This document shows, piece after piece, positions 1 to 5,228 of a DNA stretch of 15,077 nucleotides. A program made the position numbers and the translations under genes. The DNA lies in assembly GCA_009885275.1 (NCBI GenBank), contig VFKY01000085.1, forward strand, positions 1 through 15,077, in the 5' to 3' direction. Each line of letters begins with the position of its first letter. The stretch's first letter is position 1. Below the pieces are notes generated by a model. It ran no database searches and was not told the origin of the DNA. It was given only the letters and a program-made list of their open reading frames with translations. The stretch comes from Verrucomicrobiota bacterium. Its GTDB lineage: Bacteria > Verrucomicrobiota > Verrucomicrobiia > Verrucomicrobiales > Verrucomicrobiaceae.

Positions 1-612
1 AGCATCAAGCTTATAAATGAAAACTTTGTCGCAGCCAAGGTCACAAGCGAAAGCGAACTTGCTCGCTGCATCCACATTGATCGAATGCGCATGCGGGCCA
101 GATTGCCGACCGGGATTCGCATTAGAGGCAGGACCTTGGAGATATGAGGAAGCGGCTTCACCAAGCGAACCATCTTCCTTCACCGGATACGAGGCGACAT
201 GGCCACTACCGTAATTGGCTATCATTACGGTCTTCCCTGTGCGGTCCACGCTGACATGACACGGCCCTTTGCCCTGACATGGTTGCTGGTTCAAGAGCGT
301 CAGCTTGCCTGTCTTGACGTCCATGGAAAAACTGCTAACCACACCACCGCCATCTGCTTCTGAAACAGAATACAAATATTTTTTCGATGAAGCAATAGCC
401 ACGAAACTCGGATTAGTCGCCTCCCCTGCCAAACCCATCGACTCCAACTTACCGGTCTTAGAATCCAATCCGAAAACATAAATGCCCTTGCTTTCTACCT
501 TAGGATTTTTCCCGTTGGTATAGGTACCAACATAGACCAACTGATCACTCGCTGCCTTTAGACAGGTTCCGACAAGACTGACCGCAATGACAAATAATAG
601 AGGAAGCTTCAT
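1..612 (-). CDS. Lactonase-family beta-propeller protein, secreted (N-terminal part, cut by window edge)
   Basis: The minus strand is open from the ATG at 612 to position 1 (204 codons, no stop), so the C-terminal part lies outside the window. Residues 1-20 form a signal peptide: Lys2, a hydrophobic core, then a cleavage region around LKA-AS; Cys17 does not fit a lipobox. After it comes LVYVGTYTN, then repeated blade signatures: a 'SKGIYVFGLDSKTGKLE' type strand, 'NPSFVAIASSKKYLYSV' (69-83), 'GPCHVSVDRTGKTVMIANY' (116-134) and 'SGPHAHSINVD' (171-181). These are characteristic of the seven-bladed lactonase family PF10282, related to 6-phosphogluconolactonase. Family members hydrolyse lactones or have unknown substrates. 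The signal peptide argues for an exported enzyme rather than a cytosolic pentose-phosphate enzyme, so the exact substrate cannot be named. It is divergent from the cupin gene at 735. No Shine-Dalgarno motif precedes the start. Confidence 0.88.
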   Translation of the reverse strand, partial: MKLPLLFVIAVSLVGTCLKAASDQLVYVGTYTNGKNPKVESKGIYVFGLDSKTGKLESMGLAGEATNPSFVAIASSKKYLYSVSEADGGGVVSSFSMDVKTGKLTLLNQQPCQGKGPCHVSVDRTGKTVMIANYGSGHVASYPVKEDGSLGEAASSYLQGPASNANPGRQSGPHAHSINVDAASKFAFACDLGCDKVFIYKLDA

Positions 613-660
613 GCCGATATGAAAGAGTGCCCACCGCATTGTGGCAATGCATTTCTCATT

Positions 661-692
661 CCTTAAACCTTGACCCTTCAACCTTTAACCTT
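661..692. repeat. Heptanucleotide tandem repeat, about 4.5 units of NAACCTT
   Basis: The 32 bases read as a partial CCTT followed by AAACCTT, GACCCTT, CAACCTT and TAACCTT, so the period is exactly 7 with few substitutions. It sits in the 122-bp divergent intergenic region between the lactonase gene and the cupin gene, about 42 bp before the cupin ATG. The rest of the spacer up to 734 is pyrimidine-rich on the plus strand. No convincing sigma70 promoter was seen. Function unknown. Confidence 0.8.
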
Positions 693-734
693 CTCTCTTG
701 CCAACTCCCTCATTTCCCTCAACTTTCCCCTCCC

Positions 735-1472
735 ATGTCCCAACCTACTCCAGACCTATGGCGCGGCCTCAGCAGCGTCGCCCGTGCTGCCCTTCAAACC
801 CGTGACTATACCGGTGGCTCGCTCGCCGAAAGATTGCATCGCACCGGTGGCGTTGAAGCCAAGGAACTCGTCGGCAGCATCCCGGCGGAAGTCGGCATCC
901 CCGGCGTGGAAGTATTTCATCGCCGCGTCTTTCATCAGCGTTACCGTGGCTACTTCTCTGAGTTCGCTCGTGAAGGTGAAGCCCTGCTCGGCAAGATCAA
1001 TCTCTGGCCCAAACAGTGGGCTACCGCAAAGATGGCCTCCGGCACCAGTAAAGGCTTTCACATTCATCCGCCGCATATCCCTGAAGGCACTACACCTGAA
1101 GCATGGTTTCAACGTCTCTTTGTGGAAGAGCCCACCAACTATGCGCTACGTCCGTATTACAAGGAACAGTGGGATGTGATGTTTTTTATTCAGGGCATCT
1201 GCGAAATGTTCCTCATCGATGAACGCGCGGGCATGCCTCGCAAGAAAATGCGTTTCATCATCGAAGGCGACGATCTCCGTGGGGAGAACAACGTCGGTGT
1301 CGTCATCCCCTCCGGCGTCGCCCACGCCATCCGCAGCGCCAGCTCCCAGGACCTCATCATGGTCTATGGCACCAGCACCGTCTTCGCCCCCGAAAACGAA
1401 GGCCGCATCGAACATGGCATCGAGACCCCCGAAACCCCTCCCGACTGGCAGAAGTTCTGGGATCTGGCGTGA
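735..1472 (+). CDS. RmlC-like cupin (dTDP-4-dehydrorhamnose 3,5-epimerase family protein)
   Basis: The product is 245 aa from the ATG at 735. The frame is open upstream to 627, but that extension translates the heptamer and pyrimidine tract into low-complexity sequence, while MSQPTPDLW starts a normal protein. The core has the cupin hallmarks: GFHIHPPH (108-114), EQWDVMFFIQG (144-154), a strand ending in EMFLIDER, and GVVIPSGVAHAIR (188-200) followed by IMVYGTSTVF. This block resembles proteins annotated as dTDP-4-dehydrorhamnose 3,5-epimerase family. It is longer than classical RmlC (about 180 aa), with an extra N-terminal helical part. No rhamnose genes lie nearby, so a true RmlC reaction in nucleotide-sugar synthesis is not established; another sugar-binding cupin role is possible. 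A 68-nt gap separates it from the next gene. Confidence 0.8.
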   Translation: MSQPTPDLWRGLSSVARAALQTRDYTGGSLAERLHRTGGVEAKELVGSIPAEVGIPGVEVFHRRVFHQRYRGYFSEFAREGEALLGKINLWPKQWATAKMASGTSKGFHIHPPHIPEGTTPEAWFQRLFVEEPTNYALRPYYKEQWDVMFFIQGICEMFLIDERAGMPRKKMRFIIEGDDLRGENNVGVVIPSGVAHAIRSASSQDLIMVYGTSTVFAPENEGRIEHGIETPETPPDWQKFWDLA

Positions 1473-1540
1473 AGGAAATCAGTCGCGTCGATAAATGACT
1501 TTAGAATCATGGTGTTTGCGACCTAATCGTTAGCCGCACA

Positions 1541-2038
1541 ATGCCGCTCTCTCCCAAAGCAGTATTTGAGTGGCGAGAGCCGCGCGTTATCACCAAACAA
1601 AGGGATCAACGAGACTCTCTAAAATGGAGATGGTGGCAGGGGCCTATGTGGATTGGGATCACTATTGTCGGCATGATGCCCATTTGGTATCTCGCCAAAC
1701 TAAATCCCCATAAGCACCCTCCACCCATTCAGCATGCGATCGCGGCAGCAGCCTTTCTGGGAGTGCTTCTTACCTATACTGTTCCGTGGATAAATCGACT
1801 CTTCCCATCTTACATAAGGCTTACGGAGAAGAAGATAATGCTTTTGCGAGGAGGCCACGTTTCGGTCTTCCTATGGCGTGATATCGCATCTTTCGAATTC
1901 AGCGAAGTTGAAGGCTTCAAGGTCCTTCGTTTGGTCTTAAACCAAGGCCATGATACTATGATGGGCGTCAATGAAATCACTTCCATAGAAAAGCTGGAAG
2001 AATTTTTGATTGGCAGGGGACTCCCAAGGACGTGTTAA
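1541..2038 (+). CDS. Small membrane protein of unknown function, two transmembrane helices and a PH-like tail
   Basis: A 165-aa product. A charged N-terminus (Arg/Lys-rich, residues 12-29) precedes two hydrophobic segments, about 36-53 (MWIGITIVGMMPIWYLAKL) and 66-86 (AIAAAAFLGVLLTYTVPWI). The C-terminal 75 residues look soluble and beta-rich (YIRLTEKKIMLLRGG..., then LWRDIASFEF and a closing helix IEKLEEFLIGRG). This order, a helix hairpin then a small beta domain ending in a helix, recalls bacterial PH-like or YcxB-like membrane proteins, but that is by pattern only. The gene stands alone, followed at once by a hairpin array. No Shine-Dalgarno motif before the ATG. Its flanks carry weak GTTAGCC and CCCTAAC motifs (see findings). 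Confidence 0.62.
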   Translation: MPLSPKAVFEWREPRVITKQRDQRDSLKWRWWQGPMWIGITIVGMMPIWYLAKLNPHKHPPPIQHAIAAAAFLGVLLTYTVPWINRLFPSYIRLTEKKIMLLRGGHVSVFLWRDIASFEFSEVEGFKVLRLVLNQGHDTMMGVNEITSIEKLEEFLIGRGLPRTC

Positions 2039-2041
2039 AAC

Positions 2042-2221
2042 GCCCTAACGTTATCGCAACGCGATACCCCATCAATAGCCCTGGGTTTTAACCCAGGGTC
2101 CAGGGTGATCTATTCCTCAACCGCAACGCGGTTACCCCATCGTGTCGCTCATTCGATCGCGCTATCGGTTGCCATTGTTCAGATGAGGAGGAGCACGGCT
2201 CCTGTAAATCCCTGCGGGGAT
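2042..2221. repeat. Intergenic array of short palindromes (REP-like hairpins)
   Basis: This 216-bp gap between genes contains five compact stem-loops. They are TATCGC-AAC-GCGATA (2052-2066), CCCTGGGTT-TT-AACCCAGGG (2079-2098), AACCGC-AAC-GCGGTT (2119-2133), AGGAGC-ACG-GCTCCT (2189-2203) and ATCCC-TGCG-GGGAT (2208-2221). The first and third share the core CGCAACGCG and are each followed by CCCCATC, so they are two copies of one unit; their outer stem bases differ but stay paired. No T-run follows any stem, so these are not classical intrinsic terminators, although they could protect the upstream mRNA 3' end. A 60-codon reading frame across this stretch (2105-2287) is judged spurious. Confidence 0.72.
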
Positions 2222-2254
2222 GCTGCGACATCAGCAAAGAAGGTATCAATTGCT

Positions 2255-2647
2255 TTAAGAAGGTTGAACCACAAAACTCGGTTGTGACTTCTGAAGCTTA
2301 CGGTCAAAGCTGGCAATTTTTTTGCAGCCAGCGGCCAGAGCTTCCCGCCAAATCAACTCATCACCAAGATCTGCCCCGTTCTCGTAAGCCCGCAAGGCTT
2401 CCTTAAGTAAAAACTCATCGCGAAACACAAGATTGTGAACAAGTAGCAACCTCATCAGTGCCTGAGCAACTTCAGTCGGAGTCCAATCATACGCTTTCTG
2501 CAACACCCAAGCTGTTTCAAGGATCACAAGGTCACTGATGTAATACACGCCTGAAGGTTTGCTTAAAAAACGCAACACCACCGCACACTGCGCGGGATCA
2601 TCTTGTGCGAAATAGCGCACTAAGATGTTAGTATCCAAGGCAATCAT
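2255..2647 (-). CDS. vapC: Type II toxin, PIN-domain ribonuclease VapC
   Basis: A 130-aa product, the usual length of VapC. It opens with MIALDTNILVRYFAQDDPAQ, the classic PIN start carrying the first metal-binding Asp (D5). E44 lies in the conserved LETAWVL block, D93/D96 in GADLGDELI, and D115 in the final SFDRKL motif, so the acidic metal-binding set appears complete. Family members are Mg/Mn-dependent endoribonucleases that cut tRNA or rRNA and arrest translation when the antitoxin is lost; the target here cannot be read from sequence. Its ATG overlaps the antitoxin stop by 4 bp (ATGA, 2644-2647), a sign of translational coupling. It ends about 35 bp from the hairpin array. Confidence 0.92.
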   Translation of the reverse strand: MIALDTNILVRYFAQDDPAQCAVVLRFLSKPSGVYYISDLVILETAWVLQKAYDWTPTEVAQALMRLLLVHNLVFRDEFLLKEALRAYENGADLGDELIWREALAAGCKKIASFDRKLQKSQPSFVVQPS

Positions 2648-2919
2648 AAGGCGGCGCGTTGAGCAGCTTTGAATCGGCTCGTAGCTCTCCCGGCAATAAC
2701 CTCATTGATCTTCTCGATGGTGACCGACGATGCAGACTTTTTCCTCTGCGGAAGTTTCTTAAGTAGCGTAGCGAACGTCTCGGTCTTGGCCATCAGCCGA
2801 ACTTCCCCATTTTCAATTTCAAACACCAGCTTGTCTGTGGGTTTAATTGCCAGTGCCTTGACCACTGCTTGAGGGATGGTAGTCTGATTTTTGCTCGTAA
2901 GCGTCGAAAATGCGATCAT
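2644..2919 (-). CDS. vapB: Type II antitoxin, AbrB/SpoVT-type swapped-hairpin DNA-binding protein (VapB)
   Basis: A 91-aa product, first gene of the toxin-antitoxin operon. Residues 5-16 read STLTSKNQTTIP, followed by QAVVKALAIKPTDKLVFEIENGEVRL: this is the AbrB/MazE swapped-hairpin fold that binds palindromic operators. The rest (about 47-91) is basic and helical, including LLKKLPQRKK and EVIAGRATSRFKAAQR, and is the likely toxin-wrapping tail. The start is fixed by homology in style (M, four residues, then STLTSK). The promoter -10 box lies only 8 nt before the ATG, so the message is probably leaderless or nearly so. Expected to repress its own promoter together with VapC through the palindrome at 2937-2966. 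Confidence 0.9.
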   Translation of the reverse strand: MIAFSTLTSKNQTTIPQAVVKALAIKPTDKLVFEIENGEVRLMAKTETFATLLKKLPQRKKSASSVTIEKINEVIAGRATSRFKAAQRAAL

Positions 2920-2927
2920 GCAAGGAT

Positions 2928-2954
2928 ATTATACCCAATCCTTACTTTTTGCAA
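2928..2954 (-). promoter_or_regulatory. Predicted vapBC promoter
   Basis: On the minus strand a perfect TATAAT (2933-2928) is preceded by TTGCAA (2954-2949), with a spacer of 15 nt. That is short for sigma70, so the true -35 may be the weaker hexamer 1-3 nt further upstream. The expected transcription start, about 2921, is only 2 nt from the ATG at 2919. Confidence 0.65.
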
Positions 2955-2966
2955 TATGTAAGGATT
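2937..2966. promoter_or_regulatory. Predicted VapBC operator, perfect 9-bp inverted repeat
   Basis: AATCCTTAC (2937-2945) and GTAAGGATT (2958-2966) are exact inverted repeats separated by 12 bp. The palindrome spans the -35 region and the spacer of the predicted vapBC promoter. A further partial match, CAAGGATAT, overlaps the -10 box. Autorepression by binding such palindromes is the established mode for AbrB-type VapB/VapC complexes; binding here is inferred from position. Confidence 0.75.
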
Positions 2967-2993
2967 TTCAGCTATCGCACACGCTTCAACCCA

Positions 2994-3581
2994 TCACTTA
3001 GATTTTCCCTGCCTAACAAACGTTTCTGGTTTCGTCCACTCCCAGAATTTTGGGTCCGTAAGTTTCGCGTAGTTTGCGGCAGTAGCAGCCAATAATCCAT
3101 GATTGTGTGACTTGTCATCCCCCTTCTCTTTCACGGACTTAAGCTCGCCCTTCAACTCTCCAGTCTTGATCGCAGCTTCAATCACTTCATTCTGAATACT
3201 CCAGATATGAAAGATCCCCTCATTAGGCACAGACATCAGGTGCAGAGTGCCTCGCATATCGCCGGGCTTTTCAAAGACGGTTAGAAAGATCAGTCCTTCT
3301 CCCGCTTTCACGCCGATCTCATGCGCCAAAATTTCCATGGCCTCTTCGGTCTTCTTCTCAGGGTTTGGCGACATCAGCATCATCTGACCTTCCGCGGCAT
3401 TCTTAATCTCAAAGCGAAAGTCATCGCGATCTCCCGCATTGCTCCAGACACCTGACCAATCATCATTTTTCAGCTTGAGAGGCTTCGCGCCAAAATCGCG
3501 CGGCACACTGGTTTCAGGGCAACTGGTAAGCCCCAACATGATCCCTATCACTAACACACCGAGAAACAATTTCGATTTCAT
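2994..3581 (-). CDS. Predicted lipoprotein of unknown function
   Basis: A 195-aa product with a typical lipoprotein signal: MKSKLFLGVLVIGIMLG followed by the lipobox LTSC, making Cys21 the lipidated residue, so the mature protein should be anchored to the inner or outer membrane facing the periplasm. The mature part contains DDWSGVWSNAGDRDDFRFEI, then alternating strands (MMLMSPN, GLIFLTVFEKPGDMRGTLHLMSV, IFHIWSI) and a Lys/Glu-rich region near 145-160. This could be a small lipocalin-like beta-barrel, but no family is recognised. It is followed by the vapB promoter region with a 74-bp gap. No Shine-Dalgarno motif before the start. Confidence 0.78.
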   Translation of the reverse strand: MKSKLFLGVLVIGIMLGLTSCPETSVPRDFGAKPLKLKNDDWSGVWSNAGDRDDFRFEIKNAAEGQMMLMSPNPEKKTEEAMEILAHEIGVKAGEGLIFLTVFEKPGDMRGTLHLMSVPNEGIFHIWSIQNEVIEAAIKTGELKGELKSVKEKGDDKSHNHGLLAATAANYAKLTDPKFWEWTKPETFVRQGKSK

Positions 3582-3612
3582 AAGGCGTCCATAGTCTCAC
3601 ATCCATGCCGTC

Positions 3613-3673
3613 CAAGCAAAGCTTGTTTGAAGAGTCTATCTCGTCTTGACCTCCCTAAACAGGTTGCAAACCT
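3613..3673. repeat. Two small intergenic hairpins
   Basis: CAAGC-AAA-GCTTG (3613-3625) and AGGTT-GCA-AACCT (3661-3673) lie in the 128-bp gap between the lipoprotein start and the stop of the next minus-strand gene. Both are 5-bp stems with 3-nt loops, the same build as the hairpins at 2042-2221. Stems this short also arise by chance. Confidence 0.35.
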
Positions 3674-3709
3674 ATCACACTCTCAGACTGCCTGCCTGAA
3701 TTACGATCA

Positions 3710-4195
3710 TCACTCACGTGGTATCTGCATCCCTGCCAGTTCTTCATTGCTTACACTGATTAGCTTCCAGTCCGTAGGTTTCCACCCATCCTTTCGCCAC
3801 GTGAAGGTCCATGGTTTTTTTACCTTGTTGATCGTATCCATTATCATCGAGCTAATTCCCATGCCATTACCTTCAATGCGGAAGCTGCCCTGTATCTGTG
3901 CGGTGTTGCCGATCACGCTGAGCTCGGCTTGCTTCCATTCCAAATCTAATACGATAAATCCTGCAAAAAGTTCGCGCGCTGTGCTCACGGCATCTTCACG
4001 ATTAGCCCCCCATTGATCTTTATAATCAGCAGGCATCATTTCTCCCACTTCCTGCCAAGAACGTCGCGAGGCCGCTGAAACCAAATCACGATGACGATTA
4101 GCCACCTGCTTTTCTGTGGATGCCAAATAGGGCCAGACCAGCCAGACGATTAGAACGGTCAGAGCTGGAATAATGATTCGGATGTAATGACGCAT
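3710..4195 (-). CDS. Membrane-anchored hypothetical protein, possibly NTF2-like
   Basis: A 161-aa product from the ATG at 4195. A longer frame begins at 4240 but would overlap the upstream hydrolase gene and adds an untypical leader before the transmembrane helix, so the shorter start is chosen; it leaves 20 nt to the upstream stop. Residues 5-24 (IRIIIPALTVLIVWLVWPYL) form one N-terminal membrane helix. The soluble part has a helical first half (residues 28-75) and a beta-rich second half with FIVLDLEWKQAELSV, AQIQGSFRIEGNG and TFTWRKDGWKPTDWKLISV. Helix then curved sheet with Trp-rich strands suggests an NTF2/SnoaL-like cone, by pattern only. Likely co-transcribed with the hydrolase upstream. 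Confidence 0.62.
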   Translation of the reverse strand: MRHYIRIIIPALTVLIVWLVWPYLASTEKQVANRHRDLVSAASRRSWQEVGEMMPADYKDQWGANREDAVSTARELFAGFIVLDLEWKQAELSVIGNTAQIQGSFRIEGNGMGISSMIMDTINKVKKPWTFTWRKDGWKPTDWKLISVSNEELAGMQIPRE

Positions 4196-4215
4196 AGGTG
4201 ATGAGAACAATAAAT

Positions 4216-5118
4216 TTAAGCGGCCTCCCAACTCGACCAAAGCCCGGGCTGCTCCATAGGCCCCGTGACCTCGATGATCATCGGTGCAGGTTCGTAAATA
4301 TCCTTCACTGCAGGAGCCGAACTCTCACATCGCCTCGCGACCTCAAGCCATGGCATAGGGTCATGTCTGCTGGCGCAATGGACGCTGGCATGGCGCACTC
4401 CAGCTTCATGAAGTGCTGCAGTTATCTTTTTCTTGGCGACATCTGGATCATTGCAATCATCACTCAAGTGCCCCAACACCACATGATGCAAATCTTCATG
4501 CGCGAGAAATTGCACCAACTCAGCCGTCTGTTCATTGGAAAGATGACCATGGCGTCCGCTGATCCGCTGCTTTGTAGCCCAAGGACGTTTGGTGTCAGCG
4601 TCCAGCATTGGCGCGTCGTAGTTCGCCTCGATAAATAGCGAATGGGAGCCACGCAGTCGATCGCGAATAAGATTCGTAACAAAACCTACATCACTAAGCA
4701 CACCAAGCTTTGACTCCCCATCCTGCAAAATGAAGCCCACTGGATCGACCGCATCATGCGGCACTGGAAAACATTCGATCCTGATGTCTTGAAATTCAAA
4801 CATCGAGCCGGTTTGCATCAGCTTCCAACGCGGTTTGGCTTTCGTAAAAACACTCATGACCGACTCCTGAGTCAATGGAGTACAGAGAATCGGCACCGGA
4901 TGCTTCCGACAGAGCATCTCTAGACCAGCGGTGTGATCGCCATGCTCATGCGTAAGAAGAATACCATCGAGGTCTTCCACCTTTAATCCCACCTGTTCCA
5001 GTCGTTGGGTGATGCGTCGCCCGCTTAGCCCCGCGTCAAGCAATAGACATGTCTGCTCCGTGCGCACTACTGCGCAATTACCGGAACTGCCACTGCCTAG
5101 GACGGTGATGGAAAGCAT
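4216..5118 (-). CDS. MBL-fold metallo-hydrolase, WalJ/YycJ family
   Basis: A 300-aa product from the ATG at 5118. A frame open to 5223 only adds a hydrophobic leader unlike the family, whereas MLSITVLGSGSSGNC is the standard family N-terminus. The metal-binding motif HEHGDH (H57, H59, D61, H62) is intact, with a later His in PVPHDAVDP, Asp in GVLSDVG and His in GHLSDDCN. The family also keeps IEANYD and RHGHLSN, both visible here. Relatives (YycJ/WalJ) are cytosolic 5'-to-3' DNA exonucleases or other phosphodiesterases linked to DNA repair and cell-wall control in Firmicutes; which applies here is unknown. Divergent from the AsmA-like gene across 110 bp. A TACTAT box lies 6 nt before the ATG. 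Confidence 0.87.
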   Translation of the reverse strand: MLSITVLGSGSSGNCAVVRTEQTCLLLDAGLSGRRITQRLEQVGLKVEDLDGILLTHEHGDHTAGLEMLCRKHPVPILCTPLTQESVMSVFTKAKPRWKLMQTGSMFEFQDIRIECFPVPHDAVDPVGFILQDGESKLGVLSDVGFVTNLIRDRLRGSHSLFIEANYDAPMLDADTKRPWATKQRISGRHGHLSNEQTAELVQFLAHEDLHHVVLGHLSDDCNDPDVAKKKITAALHEAGVRHASVHCASRHDPMPWLEVARRCESSAPAVKDIYEPAPMIIEVTGPMEQPGLWSSWEAA

Positions 5119-5194
5119 GACGGGATAGTAAAAGGTAAATGCGATTGGTAAAAGACAAATATGAACGAAGAGCAAGTCCGCCTGTCCTCCAATC

Positions 5195-5223
5195 TTTGCC
5201 TTCTCACGTTTTACCTGTATCAT
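5195..5223 (+). promoter_or_regulatory. Candidate promoter of the AsmA-like gene
   Basis: TTTGCC (5195-5200) and TATCAT (5218-5223) are separated by 17 bp, each with some resemblance to sigma70 boxes. The -10-like box ends only 5 nt before the ATG at 5229, so use of this promoter would give a leaderless message. Weak match; offered as a candidate only. Confidence 0.3.
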
Positions 5224-5228
5224 CCGCC

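Noticed and set aside
627..734. Longer N-terminus for the RmlC-like cupin
   Set aside because: The extension merely translates the heptamer repeat and pyrimidine tract; the internal ATG at 735 gives a normal start.
2105..2287. Plus-strand 60-codon ORF
   Set aside because: It lies across the hairpin array and overlaps the vapC 3' end; composition follows the palindromes, and such repeats commonly create spurious ORFs.
4196..4240. Start at 4240 for the membrane-anchored protein
   Set aside because: It would overlap the upstream hydrolase gene and place 15 polar residues before the membrane helix; the ATG at 4195 is simpler.
5119..5223. Upstream starts of the hydrolase (5223) and AsmA-like (5139) genes
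   Set aside because: These would make the divergent genes overlap and add leaders that do not fit either family; starts at 5118 and 5229 give the family N-terminus and a normal membrane anchor.
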